Shown here one piece after another: positions 1 through 13,200 of a stretch of 64,000 nucleotides of DNA. Below the pieces are notes generated by a model. That model made no database searches, was not told where the DNA came from, and saw only the letters and a list, made by a program, of their open reading frames with translations. The DNA lies in assembly GCA_030737835.1 (NCBI GenBank), contig CM060853.1:3821152-3885151 (forward strand), read 5' to 3'. Source of the DNA: Acorus gramineus (taxonomy: Eukaryota; Streptophyta; Magnoliopsida; Acorales; Acoraceae). The number at the start of each line of letters is the position of its first letter. The first letter of the stretch is position 1. The position numbers and the translations under genes are program-made.

Positions 1-2071
1 GGGTGGTGTGCGGGTGCTGCGCAGAGGGCGCGGTGCGCGCGGGGCGAGTAGGATGCGAGCGGGGAGTGTGAGCGGGCAGGTGTGCGGGCGCACGTGCGGG
101 GCGCTGCGCTGGGGCGTAGTGCGCGCGGGTGCACCCGGGGCTGGTCGAGCCGGTGGTACGGGCGGGGTGCGCGCGGAGCGAGGCGGTGGCGCGCAGGGTG
201 TGTGGGTGTGCGCGCGGGTTGCTGCGCTGGGGCGCAGTGAGCGCGCGGTGCACCCGGGAGGTCTCGGTAGGGTGTCCGGGCGTGCGGGCTAGGCTCGGTA
301 GGGCGTCTGGGGGCGTGGGCCGGGGCTCGGCTGTGCGCCCGGGGCGGGTGGCCGTGCGTGCGGCTGCCCGAGGGTTCGGGAGTGAGTCAGGATGCTCGGA
401 CACGCGTCCGTACGGGCCGTATGTACGTTTGTCCGAGTGTTGTGTATTTTAGTGTATTTTGTTGTATTTGTGTATTATACTCACCGTATTAAATACCTGT
501 CTTGCAGATCTTGACGGGCGGTCGCGCGACGACCCAGATACCGGTGAGTGGGACGATCCAACCCAGTAGGGAGGCGTTACATGCACTTGGGCGTGTACCG
601 TCCTCCCCTGGGGCACCATAGTAAATATTAACCTGTTTAATATGAAAACTATGTAAGCATGATAATCTGTAGTATGCATACCACCCTAGATTTGTATGCT
701 AGGGACTTATACCCTTAGGACCCGTATAAGAACCATGCACCCTTTTATCATGTTTTCCATGCTAGGAAAGCCCCGACCGATGCATGTTCCCATTTAGTTT
801 AATTTATTTAAATAAAATGCGAGCATGTGATTATTAGCTTGTCTTAGTGAATATTATAGGGGAGGGGCCTCGTGAGGACAGCGGTGAGACCAGGGCTAGG
901 GTACTCCGTGTTCCTTGTTTGGTTGTCGGGATGTCCTATATCGGGACCTCACGCTGCCCTCCCAAGGATTCTTTCCCCGTTAATATTCCAACCTCTTTAT
1001 TATTATAACGCATGTTTCCCCGCATCCTGGTTATGCGCCCTGTTGGAATTCTGAAGAATTCAAGGCATTAGAGTTGTAGAGATGTGTGGTCGGCGGATCC
1101 GAGTGGATCATATGCGTATGGATAGGCTGTTCTGTTTCCCTTCGTTGGATCCGTGTAGAGACTGCCCCAGCGTTAGAAAGGCCGTCCCTTCCGAGGGCTC
1201 CCATCAGTAGGCGCCTCCCGATATTTGTGACGGACTGTGCTGAAGTGTGGGTGAAGGCCAAGCGGCCTACGGAGTGGAGGAGAGACTATCGGTGGACCAA
1301 GGGTGACCAACAGCCTAGTCAGTCCCAATATCCTATGTCACCCATAGAGGGGTGAGGGTGAGGGTGTGGTGGGTTGGCGATGTAGCAACCCACTGGATTG
1401 TTAGTCCCAATATCCTATGTCACCTATTGAGGGGTGAGGGTGAGGGTGTATGATTGTGTAGGGATGATTATCAGGCTAATAAGTCCCAATATCCTATGTC
1501 ACCTATTGAGGGGTGAGGGTGAGGGTGACTCATTGGCCTGTATAGCTGTTGCCATTTTGTGGCTTTTAATAATGAGATTGTGGATTAATAAGATCTGGTG
1601 GTTAATATATATTGTGATGCATGGGTTGTGCTGTTCACTGAGCGTGTGGCTCACCCCTCGCATAATATTTTCTCCAGTGTCATCTGAGTCGGATCTGGAG
1701 GAGGAGCTCCCCGAGGGACTTCATCAGTAGCGGAGTAGTGCCACGTCCCGCGAGTATCAGAGGCTATCAGCATCCCTTGTGATTGTATGTATTATATTCC
1801 GTGCTTGGGCATGCGTTTGTATTGTATTTGGATGTCATTGTATATATTGGCTCTCACAGGACAGTTGATTATGTATCGAGTCTGTAATATGTTTTTGGAT
1901 TACAGATTCAGTCTTTTAGCTTCCGCAATTGGTGTATATATCATGTCAGCCCTGCTTTTGTTGTTGTGTTGTCATTTTAGCTGTTGTGTGAGTATGTTAT
2001 TGAACTCCTGTTTATACTGATCATATATACACTTGCCGCGTCTCGGGGGCCGGCCGGCCCTGGGGCGTGAC
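1..2071 (+). mobile_element. Gypsy-type LTR, 3' portion (left end outside window)
   Basis: A region that is very GC-rich over the first 400 bases and has no convincing gene ends at 2060-2071 in GGGGCGTGACA. This is the inverse of the TGTCACGCCCC start seen in many plant Ty3/gypsy LTRs, and the sequence changes abruptly to AT-rich DNA right after it. The arginine/glycine-rich open frames at 8-452 are by-products of the GC content. A three-copy repeat lies at 1320-1530. No primer-binding site or internal domain follows, so this is a solo or truncated LTR. The call rests on the terminal motif and the composition break; the family lineage is not determined. Confidence 0.5.
1320..1530. repeat. Three tandem units inside the LTR
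   Basis: The phrase GTCCCAATATCCTATGTCAC followed by a GAGGGGTGAGGGTGAGGGTG block occurs at about 1322, 1404 and 1484. The units are about 80-82 bases with diverged spacers. Such short duplications are common in the U3 part of plant LTRs. Confidence 0.8.
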
Positions 2072-4255
2072 ATTTACATTTTATATATAGATAGTTTGTA
2101 TGATGTTACTGTTACATTTTTAACAATGTAAATAGTCATTTTTTCATATTTGATTTATATTTGTTACATTTCATAAATGTAACAGTCAACTACATGCGTG
2201 TATTGGTGTGAAATAGATACATTTACATAATATGGTTACATTTACACAGTGTAATTAGTCATTAAAGAGCAAATGTATGAATTGGTTTTGTAGGAGAGTC
2301 TGCTACATTTTTATTGAAATGTAATCCACAAGATTGGTGAAGAACTATTGCCATACAGAAGTGTACACTTCCCTAAAAAGGTTTGAAGTAAATGGTGACC
2401 ACCGTTGAAAAAGAAGACACCTAAGGTTTTCAAACCAAAGACTAAGAATGTGAAGAATTCTGAAAGTAATGTGGAGAATGTTGCAGAAGGGATAGTAACC
2501 AATTTCAATTTTCTGTGTTAGAATGTTGTTTTAATGTGATGGACAAACAATGTTCTATTGTATTATATTCGAGTCTTAGTAAATGTAACAAAGTTAATCG
2601 AAATTTAATAGTTTTTAATTGTGTTACATTCGAGTTCTTAAGGTGTTAATGTTTTATTTGTCTTGTGTTACATTCAAATTGAGAAATTATTTGAGAAGTT
2701 TGTTACATTTTATCTTGGTAGATGTATTTGTTATTATTTTTTCATAAAACCTGTTACATTTATGTAAATATAACATACCGTGCTTGTTACATTTATACAC
2801 AAAAATAATTACATTTATGTTAATGTAACATAACATTTACATTTAAATCAATGTTTTTACGTCACATGCAAAGTTTAAACAAATTAATAACAAATCTCGA
2901 AATAGCAAATTACATATGATTTCAATATTTTCATTTCATACATCCCAAAACATATGTATCAGTTGCTTGTTTTCAAAATAGCAAATTGTTTGTTTCTATA
3001 CAGACTTGACAAAACATTGAGAGATCAGTTGTCAAGATGCATCGTAAATAATCTGTGATCCTCCTATATGTCCTCTTCTTGCGTTGATGAATTGCTTTAC
3101 AAGTTGTGCTCTAATGTAACTTCATATCTCTGGATTTATGTCTGCTGGTATCTCTGCTTGAATTGCATGTTGCCTCATAATATCATATACAAGGATGATT
3201 TGAAATACGATTGATTTTTTCCCCTTCTTCTATGCTTGTTATTCTGACTTTTTTTTATGCAAACAGTTTCAAGATGATTGTTACTATACTGTTACATTCA
3301 TATATCTTCCAGACATTTACTTACCACTGTTACATTTAAAGAAATGCAATGTTACATTAATATTTACATAGATATCTCATATTTAATGCACTATCTAATT
3401 AGCATTGTTATATTTATATAAATGTAACATAACAGTAACATTAGCCTAGATATCTCTTCAAATGTGTGTTACATTTTTCAATTGTAACATTTAAAAATGG
3501 AAAAAAAATCTGTTACATTCTTCATTGTAAGTTAAACAAGAAAAACAGAAAAACTTCAGATATATCAAGTCTTTCTTATAACAAATGTTACATAAAACTG
3601 TTACATTTCAGTATGTTCAACAATGCACAGTAACAATGAATCAATTTTTTTTTAAAAATAAATAAATTAAAACATATATTTTTCAGAAATGTTACATATT
3701 ATGAATTTTAAAATTTTACATTTGATAAATATTATACACAATTTCAGCAGAAATTGATCGTCAGATTTTTTTTAAACATCTTTTGTTACTTCGATTCCAT
3801 ATATCGTAAAAAAAAACAAGCGATTCAATCAAAACAAAATAGAAGATTTGAACAACAAAAACAAATGTGCTTATTGCTCGTCGTCATCGTTTATATCTTC
3901 TATTGAAAAAACCGCAAAAAATCTTCGATCAAATGTGAGGTTCCAAAGAAGAAAAAAAACTAGGTTTGCTTTGGTGTTTTTGACAAAATGAAAAGTGTTC
4001 TATTGACCTAAATTTCTTTAGCAGTTTTGATTTTGGGGAATTTAAATATTAGTTTTGGCTTGCCGAAAGAGATGGGGATGATCAATTGGTGAACGAGAAA
4101 TTAGGGTAGTTTAATTAGTGCGTGCGAAATCAATGGGTTTTTATGTGGGGGCATTTTTTGTTTTTGTTTTTTTATCCTTTTTTAAAAGTCAATATGTCAT
4201 CCAATAAAGTTATGACACCTCATGGGACTTATGAGTGGGGCCTATAAGTTGGGGC
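2072..4255. mobile_element. TTACATTT-rich repeat family, copy 1 (Mutator/FAR1-derived?)
   Basis: AT-rich DNA crowded with TTACATTT and its complement AAATGTAA, often paired as small palindromes (for example near 2755-2830 and 3415-3430). The right end (about 4190-4255) reads, on the minus strand, ATAGGCCCCACTCATAAGTC and resembles the left end of copy 3 near 20375. A short coding-like remnant at 2390-2500 (AAGGTTTTCAAACCAAAG, then GAATTCTGAAAGTAATGTGG) matches the remnant in copy 3 at 21185-21250. No intact transposase is visible. The left end is probably cut by the LTR at 2071. Confidence 0.45.
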
Positions 4256-4551
4256 ATGAGTATCATCACTCTTCTTAAAATCTTATGTTTCAAACTCAAC
4301 TTTTGAAAAGCTATGTTTTATTAGATTTTCAACTGTAAGATTTTTTTGTCTAAAAAGGAATATTGTGGTTTGAAAAGCTAAACACTGAAAATGTGTTTGA
4401 ATCTAAGTTTAAAAAACTTTAGCTTTTCAAACACAGAATCTATCTAAACTCATATCCAAACTGACCCTTATCAATCTAATTCAAAACGCAGACAACACAT
4501 ATTTTTATTTATTTGAAATCATTTAACTATTCTAATATGTACTTTTATAAA

Positions 4552-5110
4552 CACTACAAAAAAAAAATTGTTTTTTGGTCGGGCAATTTTTCTAATAAAA
4601 GTGACAATTTCCTGGGTAAAGACATTTTTCAAAGAAAATTTGCTTTGGTAAGTTTATTGCAATAATCCGGTGGTTAAATATCTTTAGTTACAAAATCACA
4701 GTTTCCTTGGTATAAATTTACCAAAGAATCATATTTTCTTTAGTAAAAATCTTTACCGAGAAAATATTACATCATTAAAAAAAATTCCTTGGTATATATG
4801 AATTATTTCCTTGGTAAGGTTCAAAATATTCTCAAGAACCGTTTTCCTTGTAAATACTGTATTATTTCCAAGGAAATATTTTTCTTGGTAAATGTAAATT
4901 AACCAAAATTTTGATAAGGAAAGTATTTCCTTGGTAAAAGATTGAATAAATCTTAGGAGTAAAATTTCATAAAACGTATTATGTATCTCTGTAGATATGA
5001 AGGTTCAAAATGTGAAAATTTTGAACAACAAAAACTTTTTTTAAAAAAATGCAACACTAACGATTAAAACAAAACATGAATTTCCAAATTCACTCTAGCA
5101 AACAACACAT
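4552..5110 (+). mobile_element. CACTA (En/Spm) transposon end, truncated
   Basis: Begins with the canonical CACTACAAAAAAAA terminus at 4552, followed by TTTTTTGGTCGGG and at least eight subterminal copies of TTTCCTTGGTAAA-like motifs in both orientations (4600-4940). This arrangement is diagnostic of CACTA elements, whose transposase binds subterminal repeats. The opposite TTGTAGTG end is not found downstream, so only one end remains. Confidence 0.65.
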
Positions 5111-5131
5111 CAAACACTACTTTCACATATA

Positions 5132-6142
5132 TTGTTTTGGAAACATAGTTGTTGTGACATATTCTGGATGGCTCAACAGATCAACCTTGAGCAAACCACA
5201 ACGCGCTCTCTACTTGGACAACGAGGAAACGGCGGAGACGAGCGCGATCTGAGTCTACGATCAGCCTGGACTTTCATTCCATCAAGCATCTCTGGAGGTC
5301 AGCCTCCCACCTCTCTAGACAGAAAGACAGATTAGCGATAGCAGAGGTCAAACGTTGCCTCATCCTAGCGGATTTATGGGCAATATGGAAGACTCAAACC
5401 GTGGCCATCTTCTGCGGTCAACGTTTCTATTTTGAGAATTTATGGAATACTTTCGCCGGGCAGGTGTGCGAATGGGGCAGGTTCCTCGATGACGCGAGGA
5501 AGGTGAAATTTTCCAGAGATGGTTTGAACATCACGGCATGAGGGCTACTGGGTCTCGAGGAGATTGGCGGATTGGAGCTCTCTTTGACTCCTCAAGCCTC
5601 CTAAGCTTTATGGTTTTTTTTTATCTTGTTTCTTTTACAATGTTTTACTTTTTCACTTTCTTGTATCTCTTTCAGTTCAAAGTTGATCCATTAATATAAT
5701 ATAATCGGAATAGTTTTGGTCTACCAGTTTCGAAAAAAAATAAATCAACCTTGAGGGCTTCCCCAATAATGTCGTAGTGTCACTGGGGTCAAAGGAAACT
5801 AAGTGAGTGCTCCTAAGAGAGAGCTTGTAAACTGAAAAATCAAACATTCAACTACATCTGAAAAAAAATATTTAACATAAAATCCGAAAGAATATGAAAT
5901 TTTCACGCAGAAAACTCAAAATTCTAAAAGAATCATATATGTCTACATGAAAAGACATTCTATCTTTACAGAAAATTGTGACAAGTGCCATGTGAAACGA
6001 CTCACATGTTTCAAATATTTCTTTTGGCTCTTATGCTAAAGGTCAAAGAGGGCACACATCAGTGTCAACAAAGATTGCTAGTGAGGCTACAAGGACAATC
6101 CCAGGAAAGGAGAATGGAGCAAACTGTGACATTAAGGGCTAG
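5132..6142 (+). pseudogene. Exon-like sequence broken by a LINE (unidentified gene fragment)
   Basis: The bases flanking the LINE (5132-5191 and 5756-5800) read as one frame if the insertion and one target-site copy are ignored; it includes INLEGFPNNVVVSLGSKE. A GTGAGT donor-like site lies at 5801. After an AG at 5970-5971, a stop-free frame (5996-6142) includes NISFGSYAKGQRG and TIPGKENGANC, ending in TAG. The two parts are not in the same frame and a TGA lies just upstream of the second, so it is not a working gene. I do not recognise the protein. It may be a gene piece captured by the neighbouring CACTA element or a decayed local gene. Confidence 0.3.
5192..5743 (+). mobile_element. 5'-truncated LINE with 12-bp target duplication
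   Basis: Flanked by ATCAACCTTGAG at 5180-5191 and again at 5744-5755. The interior around 5365-5510 reads LADLWAIWKTQTVAIFCGQR and continues with FENLWNTFAGQVCEW, resembling the C-terminal end of plant LINE reverse-transcriptase proteins. It is followed by a 3' UTR with TTAATATAATATAAT and a short A-rich tail. Only the 3' end of the element was copied, as is usual for target-primed reverse transcription. Confidence 0.8.
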
Positions 6143-6859
6143 TTTGTTAACTTTGCATAAGAAGGAGATTCATGTCCTGTGACACATTAGTTGTTTTTGA
6201 GGAATGAAAAGTTGTTTGGGTTCATTGTTATAATTTTTTGTGTAAGAAGGAATTTTATATAATGAAGTTTGAAAAGTAAATGTAAATGACTTTTTTATCC
6301 TTATTCACTCTCACATAAATCACATTGTTGCTAAATAAGAGGAGTTGTATCCACATCAAGTTTTCACAATGTGAAGAACAATGAAGTACACATCAAAGTA
6401 TACATCAAAACCCATCCACACCTGGGCAAGAAATAGTAGGGTAACCTACAAATCACTCAAACAGAACATATATTTAACAACAGTCATAGTCATGATACCC
6501 ACGTCTCAAAATATGAGCCTCACTCACAATCCCCATGAGATGTTATCATCTCATTGGTTGACTTTTTGACTTTTCAAAAAGAGTAAAATGACAAAATATA
6601 AATATGCTATTCATTAAAAATATATCTCATTTACCCAAATCCCTCTTTTTTCTCTATTCAATTATTAATTTTCCACTGTTACACTAAAATTCATGTATTT
6701 CAAAATTTAAATTTTGAAATCCTCATTAAAATTTGAATTTTCTATTTCAGTTATACCCAAAACTTATCTAAATTACACCAAAACTTGCCTAATTTTTTTT
6801 TTTTTTTTGTCAAAGTCCTTCAAACAGCTACTTTTTTTTTTCAAATTACATTCGTACGA

Positions 6860-8010
6860 TATACATTTTTTTTTGAAGAATGTTATTAAATAAACATTCT
6901 AGCATTTCACACACATCTTCTCAATTTATATAAATAAGAAATATCTCAGGAAATGCAAATACATTTCCTAAATGTTTACATCTCTCACAACTATTTATTA
7001 CATTTATATAAACATTGTTACATTTATATAAATATAACATAACAGTTATATTTACATAAATGTTTTACATTCCATGCAATGTTTAAACAATTTAAAAACA
7101 AATCCTCTCTTCAATAGTCAGTTACATTTTATGAAAATAACAAACACTTTTTTTTTGTGAGTTACATTTAACAAATGTTACATGAACTATTTGTTACATT
7201 TTTATAAAAACTGTTACATTTACATAAATGTTACATTTAAATGTTTTACATTCCATGCGATATTTAATTAATTTAAAGGAAGATATTCTCTTCTATAGTC
7301 AATTATATTTTATGAAAAATGTCAAACACATTTTTTCATTGTGAGTTACATTAACAAATGTTACATAAACTATTTGTTACATTTTATAAAAACTATTACA
7401 TTTACATAAATGTAACATAACAATTATATTTATCTAAATGTTTTACATTTCATGCAATGTTTAAACAATTTAAAAACAGATCATCTCTTTAATAATCAGT
7501 TACATTTTATGAAAAATGTCAAACACCTTTTTCGTTGTGTGTTACATTTAATAAATGTTACATTGAGTTTATGAAAAAATAAATTCTATTACATTCTTCA
7601 ATCTAGGCCATACAAAAAACAAAAAAACATTATATTCAAAGCCAAACAGCAAATGTCAAATCTAAACATAAAATATGTCAAACCTTATTCAATAGACATT
7701 GGGATGAAATCCAAATCGAAAAACAAAACCGAATCCGTGACTTCAAATTCTTCCGAAGTAGAAATTTAGATTTGCTACGAGGTGATCTTCATGGAAAAAT
7801 CGGTTCTGCGAAAAAAATGAACGAGTTAATAATGAAAGAATAAGAATTCAATTCAACGTTCTAAAAAAAAGAAAAACATTAAATAATGTTGTATGGATGC
7901 AAATATGAAAATCGTAACCGCCGCATGATTTGAGAGATTGGTTGGCAAAATGGTATAATAGGAATTCTCCATTTATCACCCTATGGGACATGTGAATTGA
8001 GGCCTAAAAA
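6860..8010. mobile_element. TTACATTT-rich repeat family, copy 2
   Basis: Same vocabulary as copy 1 (TTACATTT/AAATGTAA palindromes, CATGCAATGTTTAAACAATT). Its right end near 7978-8010 (CTATGGGACATGTGAATTGAGGCC) is a diverged form of the right end of copy 1. It contains about three tandem units at 7010-7575. No open reading frame. Confidence 0.45.
7010..7575. repeat. Three tandem units of about 180-198 bp
   Basis: CATGCAATGTTTAAACAAT or a variant recurs at about 7072, 7252 and 7450. Each is followed by a CAGTTACATTTTATGAAAA-type stretch and a GTGAGTTACATTTA-type stretch. The units are diverged and the whole block is AT-rich. Confidence 0.75.
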
Positions 8011-8441
8011 ACATTTCTCATTTAACAATGAACAAAAAATATGCAAAACTAACAAATATTCTAAATCCTAGAAATAATAGCAGATTTATTAAATAAGATA
8101 TATGAAGAATCGAGTTCAATAAAAGAAATCACAAGGCAAAGTTTGAATATTGAAAAAAAAAAACCTTTTCAGTAATTATACCTAGATTTTTTTAAAATAA
8201 AGCATCAACAGAGATGATCTAACCTCTTTTTTAAAACAAAATGGCTTTTGATTTGAATGACTCAACAAGAAAGAAAAAAAATTACAAAAAGATAGAGAAG
8301 GAAAGGCTGGCAACAGTTCAACGAAGGAAGAAAAAATGGACATGTTCAATGAAAGAGAAAATGTAGAATGTGATTTATACAGTGGTACGTAGGTAATTAT
8401 TTCTAAACATTAGTGGCCCGTTTGGATGGGGGAATAAAGGG

Positions 8442-8756
8442 GGACCGGATCCAGGACTAGATTCGGTTAGTTCAGTCAGTACCGAACTGGACGACGTGAA
8501 AATTGAACTGCACTACTTATAAATCGAACTGCACAACCAATTGTTGGATATATATTTCACCCTCTTATTGAATCCAATCAACTATTGGATAAAATATGAA
8601 TTCCTAAGTATCATCAGTATCTAATAGAAAAGTGAAATATATACCCAACAATTGGTTGTGCAGTTCAATTTATAGGTGGCGCAGTTCAATTTTCACTTCG
8701 TCCAGTTCGGTACTGACCAAACTGACCAGATCCAGTCCTGATTGGATCTGGTCTCG
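8442..8756. mobile_element. Mutator-type inverted-repeat MITE, 9-bp target duplication
   Basis: AATAAAGGG at 8433-8441 is repeated at 8757-8765. Between them the two arms are inverted copies of each other: GACCGGATCCAGGACTAGA, then GTACCGAACTGGACGACGTG and CACAACCAATTGTTGG on the left mirror CCAACAATTGGTTGTG, CGTCCAGTTCGGTAC and GGATCTGGTC on the right. It has no coding capacity. A 9-bp duplication points to the Mutator superfamily. Confidence 0.75.
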
Positions 8757-8765
8757 AATAAAGGG

Positions 8766-9891
8766 TGGAATACGGGGGATAAGGGGGAATAAAAGTAAAA
8801 AAATTGTTTGGGTGGGTGGTATAAAGGGATATAATTATGCAGAATTATGTGATAATAAGCTGATATTTATATTCTAAGTCCTCCCATGGAATTGTGTTAT
8901 TCCTCCACTGGTATAAGGGGACTCACTTATTAAATCACATGTCATCACATCAAATCACATGTCATCACCTTCTATACATCAATGGGGTTCACATCTCAAA
9001 TCAACTTCTTACACCTTATTCACATTTTATTCTTCATCAACAAAACACTCCAACATTTATTATTACGTTTTCTAACGAGAATAACTGAAAACACAATCAA
9101 ATAGCACATCACTTATTCCTGAAATAGATATACACTTTATAATAACTTATGTCTATATCCAAATGGCACTCGGGGTATTCACTGTCTTTTTAGTCGAGGT
9201 GAATGACGGAGCTGGAAATGACTGAGGAATTCAAAAAAATGTGGATTAATAGGAAGTTAGAAGTAACATGTTTTTTCCTTTTAACCCAGTTAAATGAGTG
9301 ACAAGAAGGAAGCTACAAATGAAGAACCAAACTACATTTTCCTGGTCTCTCAATAGGAATGAAATTAGGAATGAGAAACAAATGGGCCCTAAGAATCTCA
9401 GCCAAGGGTCAAAAATATATCTCCCTGTATTCGTAGGAGGGGCAAATCTTGACACATGTGACATGCTGAGGAGACATCCTTTTTTGAATATTTATTTTAA
9501 TTAATTGAATAATATCATGCATAGAAATGTTTAAAAAATTTCAATAAGATATCTATCTCGATACAATGAGTAGCGAAAGTTAATAAGATGTGTAAGATTA
9601 TATTTTGGATTGGAAAAATTACTACGTATAACAGAGCTCATAAAAAAATATAGGAAAAATCCAAATAACCCCCTACAAAATAAGTTCCGAATCACAGAGT
9701 CAGTCAAAACGTGCAATCAAACCCGTCTCAGTAGTCTTCAATCAAAATTTTCTATTTTAAGGCTCTAGTTGAATTGAGCTTATATACAACTATTACAAAC
9801 TCAAATGGAACATTCCCTCCATGACTTTGAAAGAGACCTCATATATCCAGGTTAACAAAAAAAATAAAAATACATGTCAATATCTTTGCAT
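8766..9891. other. Gene-free AT-rich interval
   Basis: No gene, RNA or complete element is seen. Open frames here are short and lack conserved motifs. A fragment at 9655-9680 (AAAAATCCAAATAACCCCCT) matches the terminus of the inverted-repeat element at 54474, so it may be a remnant of that family. Confidence 0.4.
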
Positions 9892-9904
9892 AAGAATAGA
9901 CTTG

Positions 9905-10023
9905 TCTCATCTTGGTAGGATGGGAGAGTTACCCCCTCTTTAGTGAGGAGACTTGAGTTCGAGTCTTGTCACCTGATAGGGGAAGAAAAAAAAAAAAAAA
10001 ATTTACCCACCCAACAAAAGAAG
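9905..10023 (+). mobile_element. tRNA-derived SINE with 13-bp target duplication
   Basis: AAGAATAGACTTG stands at 9892-9904 and again at 10024-10036. Inside are an A-box-like TCTTGGTAGGATGGGAG and a B-box-like GAGTTCGAGTCTT, the internal Pol III promoter pattern of tRNA-derived SINEs. An A-run at 9984-10001 and a short CCCACCCAACAAAAG tail follow. It sits just beyond the 3' end of RBCX2. Confidence 0.75.
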
Positions 10024-10203
10024 AAGAATAGACTTGCCTAATATGAATTAAACCAAAAGGCTGCTTATTAAATTGAGGGGAAAAAACAATATACATGACA
10101 AATTCCTAGAACATAAACTATCAATTCTGAGTTGCATCATATCCTATCAATCCTAAGTTACAATACATATATCATCACATAAAAGAACATAAAAATATGA
10201 TGA

Positions 10204-13200
10204 TCAACCAATCTTCTCTGTGTTTGAGTCATCAGATGGCCATATAACAGTCTCCATGAGCCGTTCACGCATTATTGTAAGGTTTTCATCAGAAATCCTT
10301 TCGTACATTTTCGCATGATCCAATTTCTGTTCATCAGATGTAGCAGCAGTTATGTATTTATTTATCAATACAGGACTCTTCAGTGAAGAGATGTAGCTAT
10401 ATATGTATCAGTAAATTTACCTTAATCCATTTACCATATAAGTGTAGTCTTGTTATCATCACTCGTTCAGCCAACTCCTGTCTCTCCTGCAAAATAATCA
10501 TCAAACAAAAACAAAATTTTTAAATCATCAATACAATAATGCTTCGAATTGTTGATTAATTCGAGCATTACGCGCACACTTTCATTAAAAGGTCTAGTTC
10601 ATGTTTATTCAATAATTCATTTATTAAAAGAATGAGCAAAGTGAAGGACTTCTCACATTACCTTTGCAAGACGACGAATGAAACGGTGTCCATCTGTAGC
10701 ATTGTTTTGTGCAATATAGCTGTAGAATCAGTTAATGAAAAATAAATTAGGATCAGTTTAGTACTATAGTTCATAAAGAAAATTTTTCATTCCTAAGAAT
10801 TCAGTTCTGATAAATTTTTGTCTAGGATGTCCAATGATGCACAGTAATAGAGGATCCAAACACAATTTTCCTCTGTGTTTCAGTAGAAAGAGAATGACAA
10901 TGAATGTCAAACTGATCCTCAGTCTCAAAAGTCATATATCAATGACAGTGAAAGCATAGATGGATATCTTGAGAGAGATGGAGAGAGTTTGGTTTATTTG
11001 AAAGTTCACTTACTTGTAAAGCCATGTGTAGGACGGTGGATTCATCTCATAGAGCTGGTAAAGAACAGTTCTTACAGCTTTTTGTGTGAAATAATTGATA
11101 ATTTGCTGCCAAAAATAATAAAAAGTTCAAGCTAATTAATAACCTCACAACATAATATAAAACAGGCCAGGAAGTATATCCATGCAAATTATCTGGAACT
11201 AAAATGCATGTGTTTGAAAATTGTTTAAGATCAGCTTATAAATTAGATCTGAATCACTTTCTAAGAGCCTTCCTTCATGGTTCTTTTTAAAGGTTGTAAA
11301 AAATCATATACTGTCTTTTGTTCCCACCATCCTCTCAATTGTCCAATAAACGATATAATATTACAATCATTTATAGGGCTAGTAAATGAGTCGAGCAGTT
11401 CGGACTCGACTCAGTTAAAACTCGTTCAGGCTCGTTCGATTAGACAAACGAGTCAAGCTTAAATAAATTTTAAAGCTCAGTTTGTAAACGAGTTGAGCCC
11501 GAGCCAAGCCCGAGCTTAGACGAGCTCGTTTACCAACCCACTAACCCATTTAGCCCAGCCTGACTACCCGACTGCCCAGCCCAAGTCCGACAGCCCATTA
11601 ACTCATTTGGTCTCTGAGTCTCTCATTTTGATTTTTTCTCTCTCGACTCTCATCTTTGTCCCTGCAATGAAAAGGGGAAAACCCTAGCCGTCACCACCAG
11701 TCCGTCGATCCCTCTCTCGCGGCAATCTCTCGGCGTTCCTCTGTGTTCTATCGGCTCGGCTATCCCTTCCTCTCTGCGATCTTTCGGCGTTCCTCTGTGT
11801 TGGCTCGGCGATCCCTCCCTCACGGCAATCTCTCAGTGTTCCTCTCTGTCGGCTCGGCGATCCCTCCCTCTCGGCAATCCATCGGCGTTCCTCGACGATC
11901 CCTCTTGTTCCTCTGTGTTCTATCGTCTCGGCAATCCTTCTCTCTCTTGGAAGCCTCTCTCTCTCTCTCAGGTATGATTTTTTTGGTGAGAATTGATTTA
12001 TTGAACTTTCTTCATTAATTTAACTCCTGGCGTTCACTTCATTGGATGATTTTGGAAAGTGAGCAAAAAGAGAGAGATTTCTACTTTATAATGGTTTCAT
12101 ATGGTAGATCAGGTTTTTATCATCATCTATTTTGGGTGGATTGTTAAAAGTTTAATTTTCTGCTTTGAAATTCAGATATGTTGGTTAGATCGTGTTTAAT
12201 TAAGTTGTTACACATTCTTTTGAATCTGATTTTTGGAACCTAGAAACTTAGTAATTTTGATTTGTTTTGAAAAAAAATGTGATTTGATGAAATGTTGTTG
12301 AAAAAAAATTAGCTTCTAACGAGCCTGAGCTGAGCCTTGGCTCGAGCTCGGCTCCGCTCGTTTGTTAAATGAGTCGAGCCGAGCTTCAGTCAAGCTTTTC
12401 AGGAGTCCAATGAATCGAGCCTGAACACAAAATTAAGCTCATAAACAAGTCAAGTCGAGCCCGAGCCGAGCTTAATAATAAACGAGCCGAGCTTGAACAG
12501 GTCGAAACTCGGCTCGTTCAGCTCGTTTACCATCCCTAATCATTTCTGTTATAGATTTCCTCTTAAATATTCATGGCATGATACATCTAGTAAATATGAA
12601 ATCATATTTTGATAAATGATCAATTTATTGTTCAACTAAAGTTATATATAGTGAGAGGAAAAATGCATTTATCTACACATAATTTCGCTGCAACTTGGGT
12701 CGGGTTGAACTCGAACCCGACGGGTTGAACCCGATTTTTACATAGGTTGGGTTAGCCAAATCGGGTTCGGGTTCGGGTTGGCCAATTCGGGTTGACTCAC
12801 AAATCGGGTTGGGTTCGGGCTGGCTCACTTACAACCCGACCCAACCCGAACTCATAAATTAATAGTTAAAAAAAAAAAAAAGATCATGGCTATTCATTAT
12901 GTAGTTTCTAATCTGGGCAGTCCAAATTTTAGGTAAATCTAACTAATCTTATGGGTTGGGTCAGGTTGGTTTATTTAATTTGCACATCATGTTAGAAAAT
13001 CGGGTTGGGTCGGGTTGGTTTATTTAATTACGGGTTGGGTTCAGGTTAGTCTAATCCGGGTTGAAAATCGGGTTGGGTCGGGTTACGGTTGAGTAGTTTA
13101 GAATTCAGGCAACCCGAACCCAACCCGCCCGAGTTGTAGCCCTAATAATTTCTCATATCAAAAAATTGTTGAAAAAATGAGTTTGGGTTCCACTAATTAT

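Noticed and set aside
8-452. Overlapping arginine/glycine-rich open frames
   Set aside because: GC-rich LTR DNA keeps frames open; there is no domain, codon pattern or splice context.
9940-9975. tRNA gene suggested by a B-box
   Set aside because: No cloverleaf; the A-tail and target duplication show a SINE. The same applies to the B-box near 49190.
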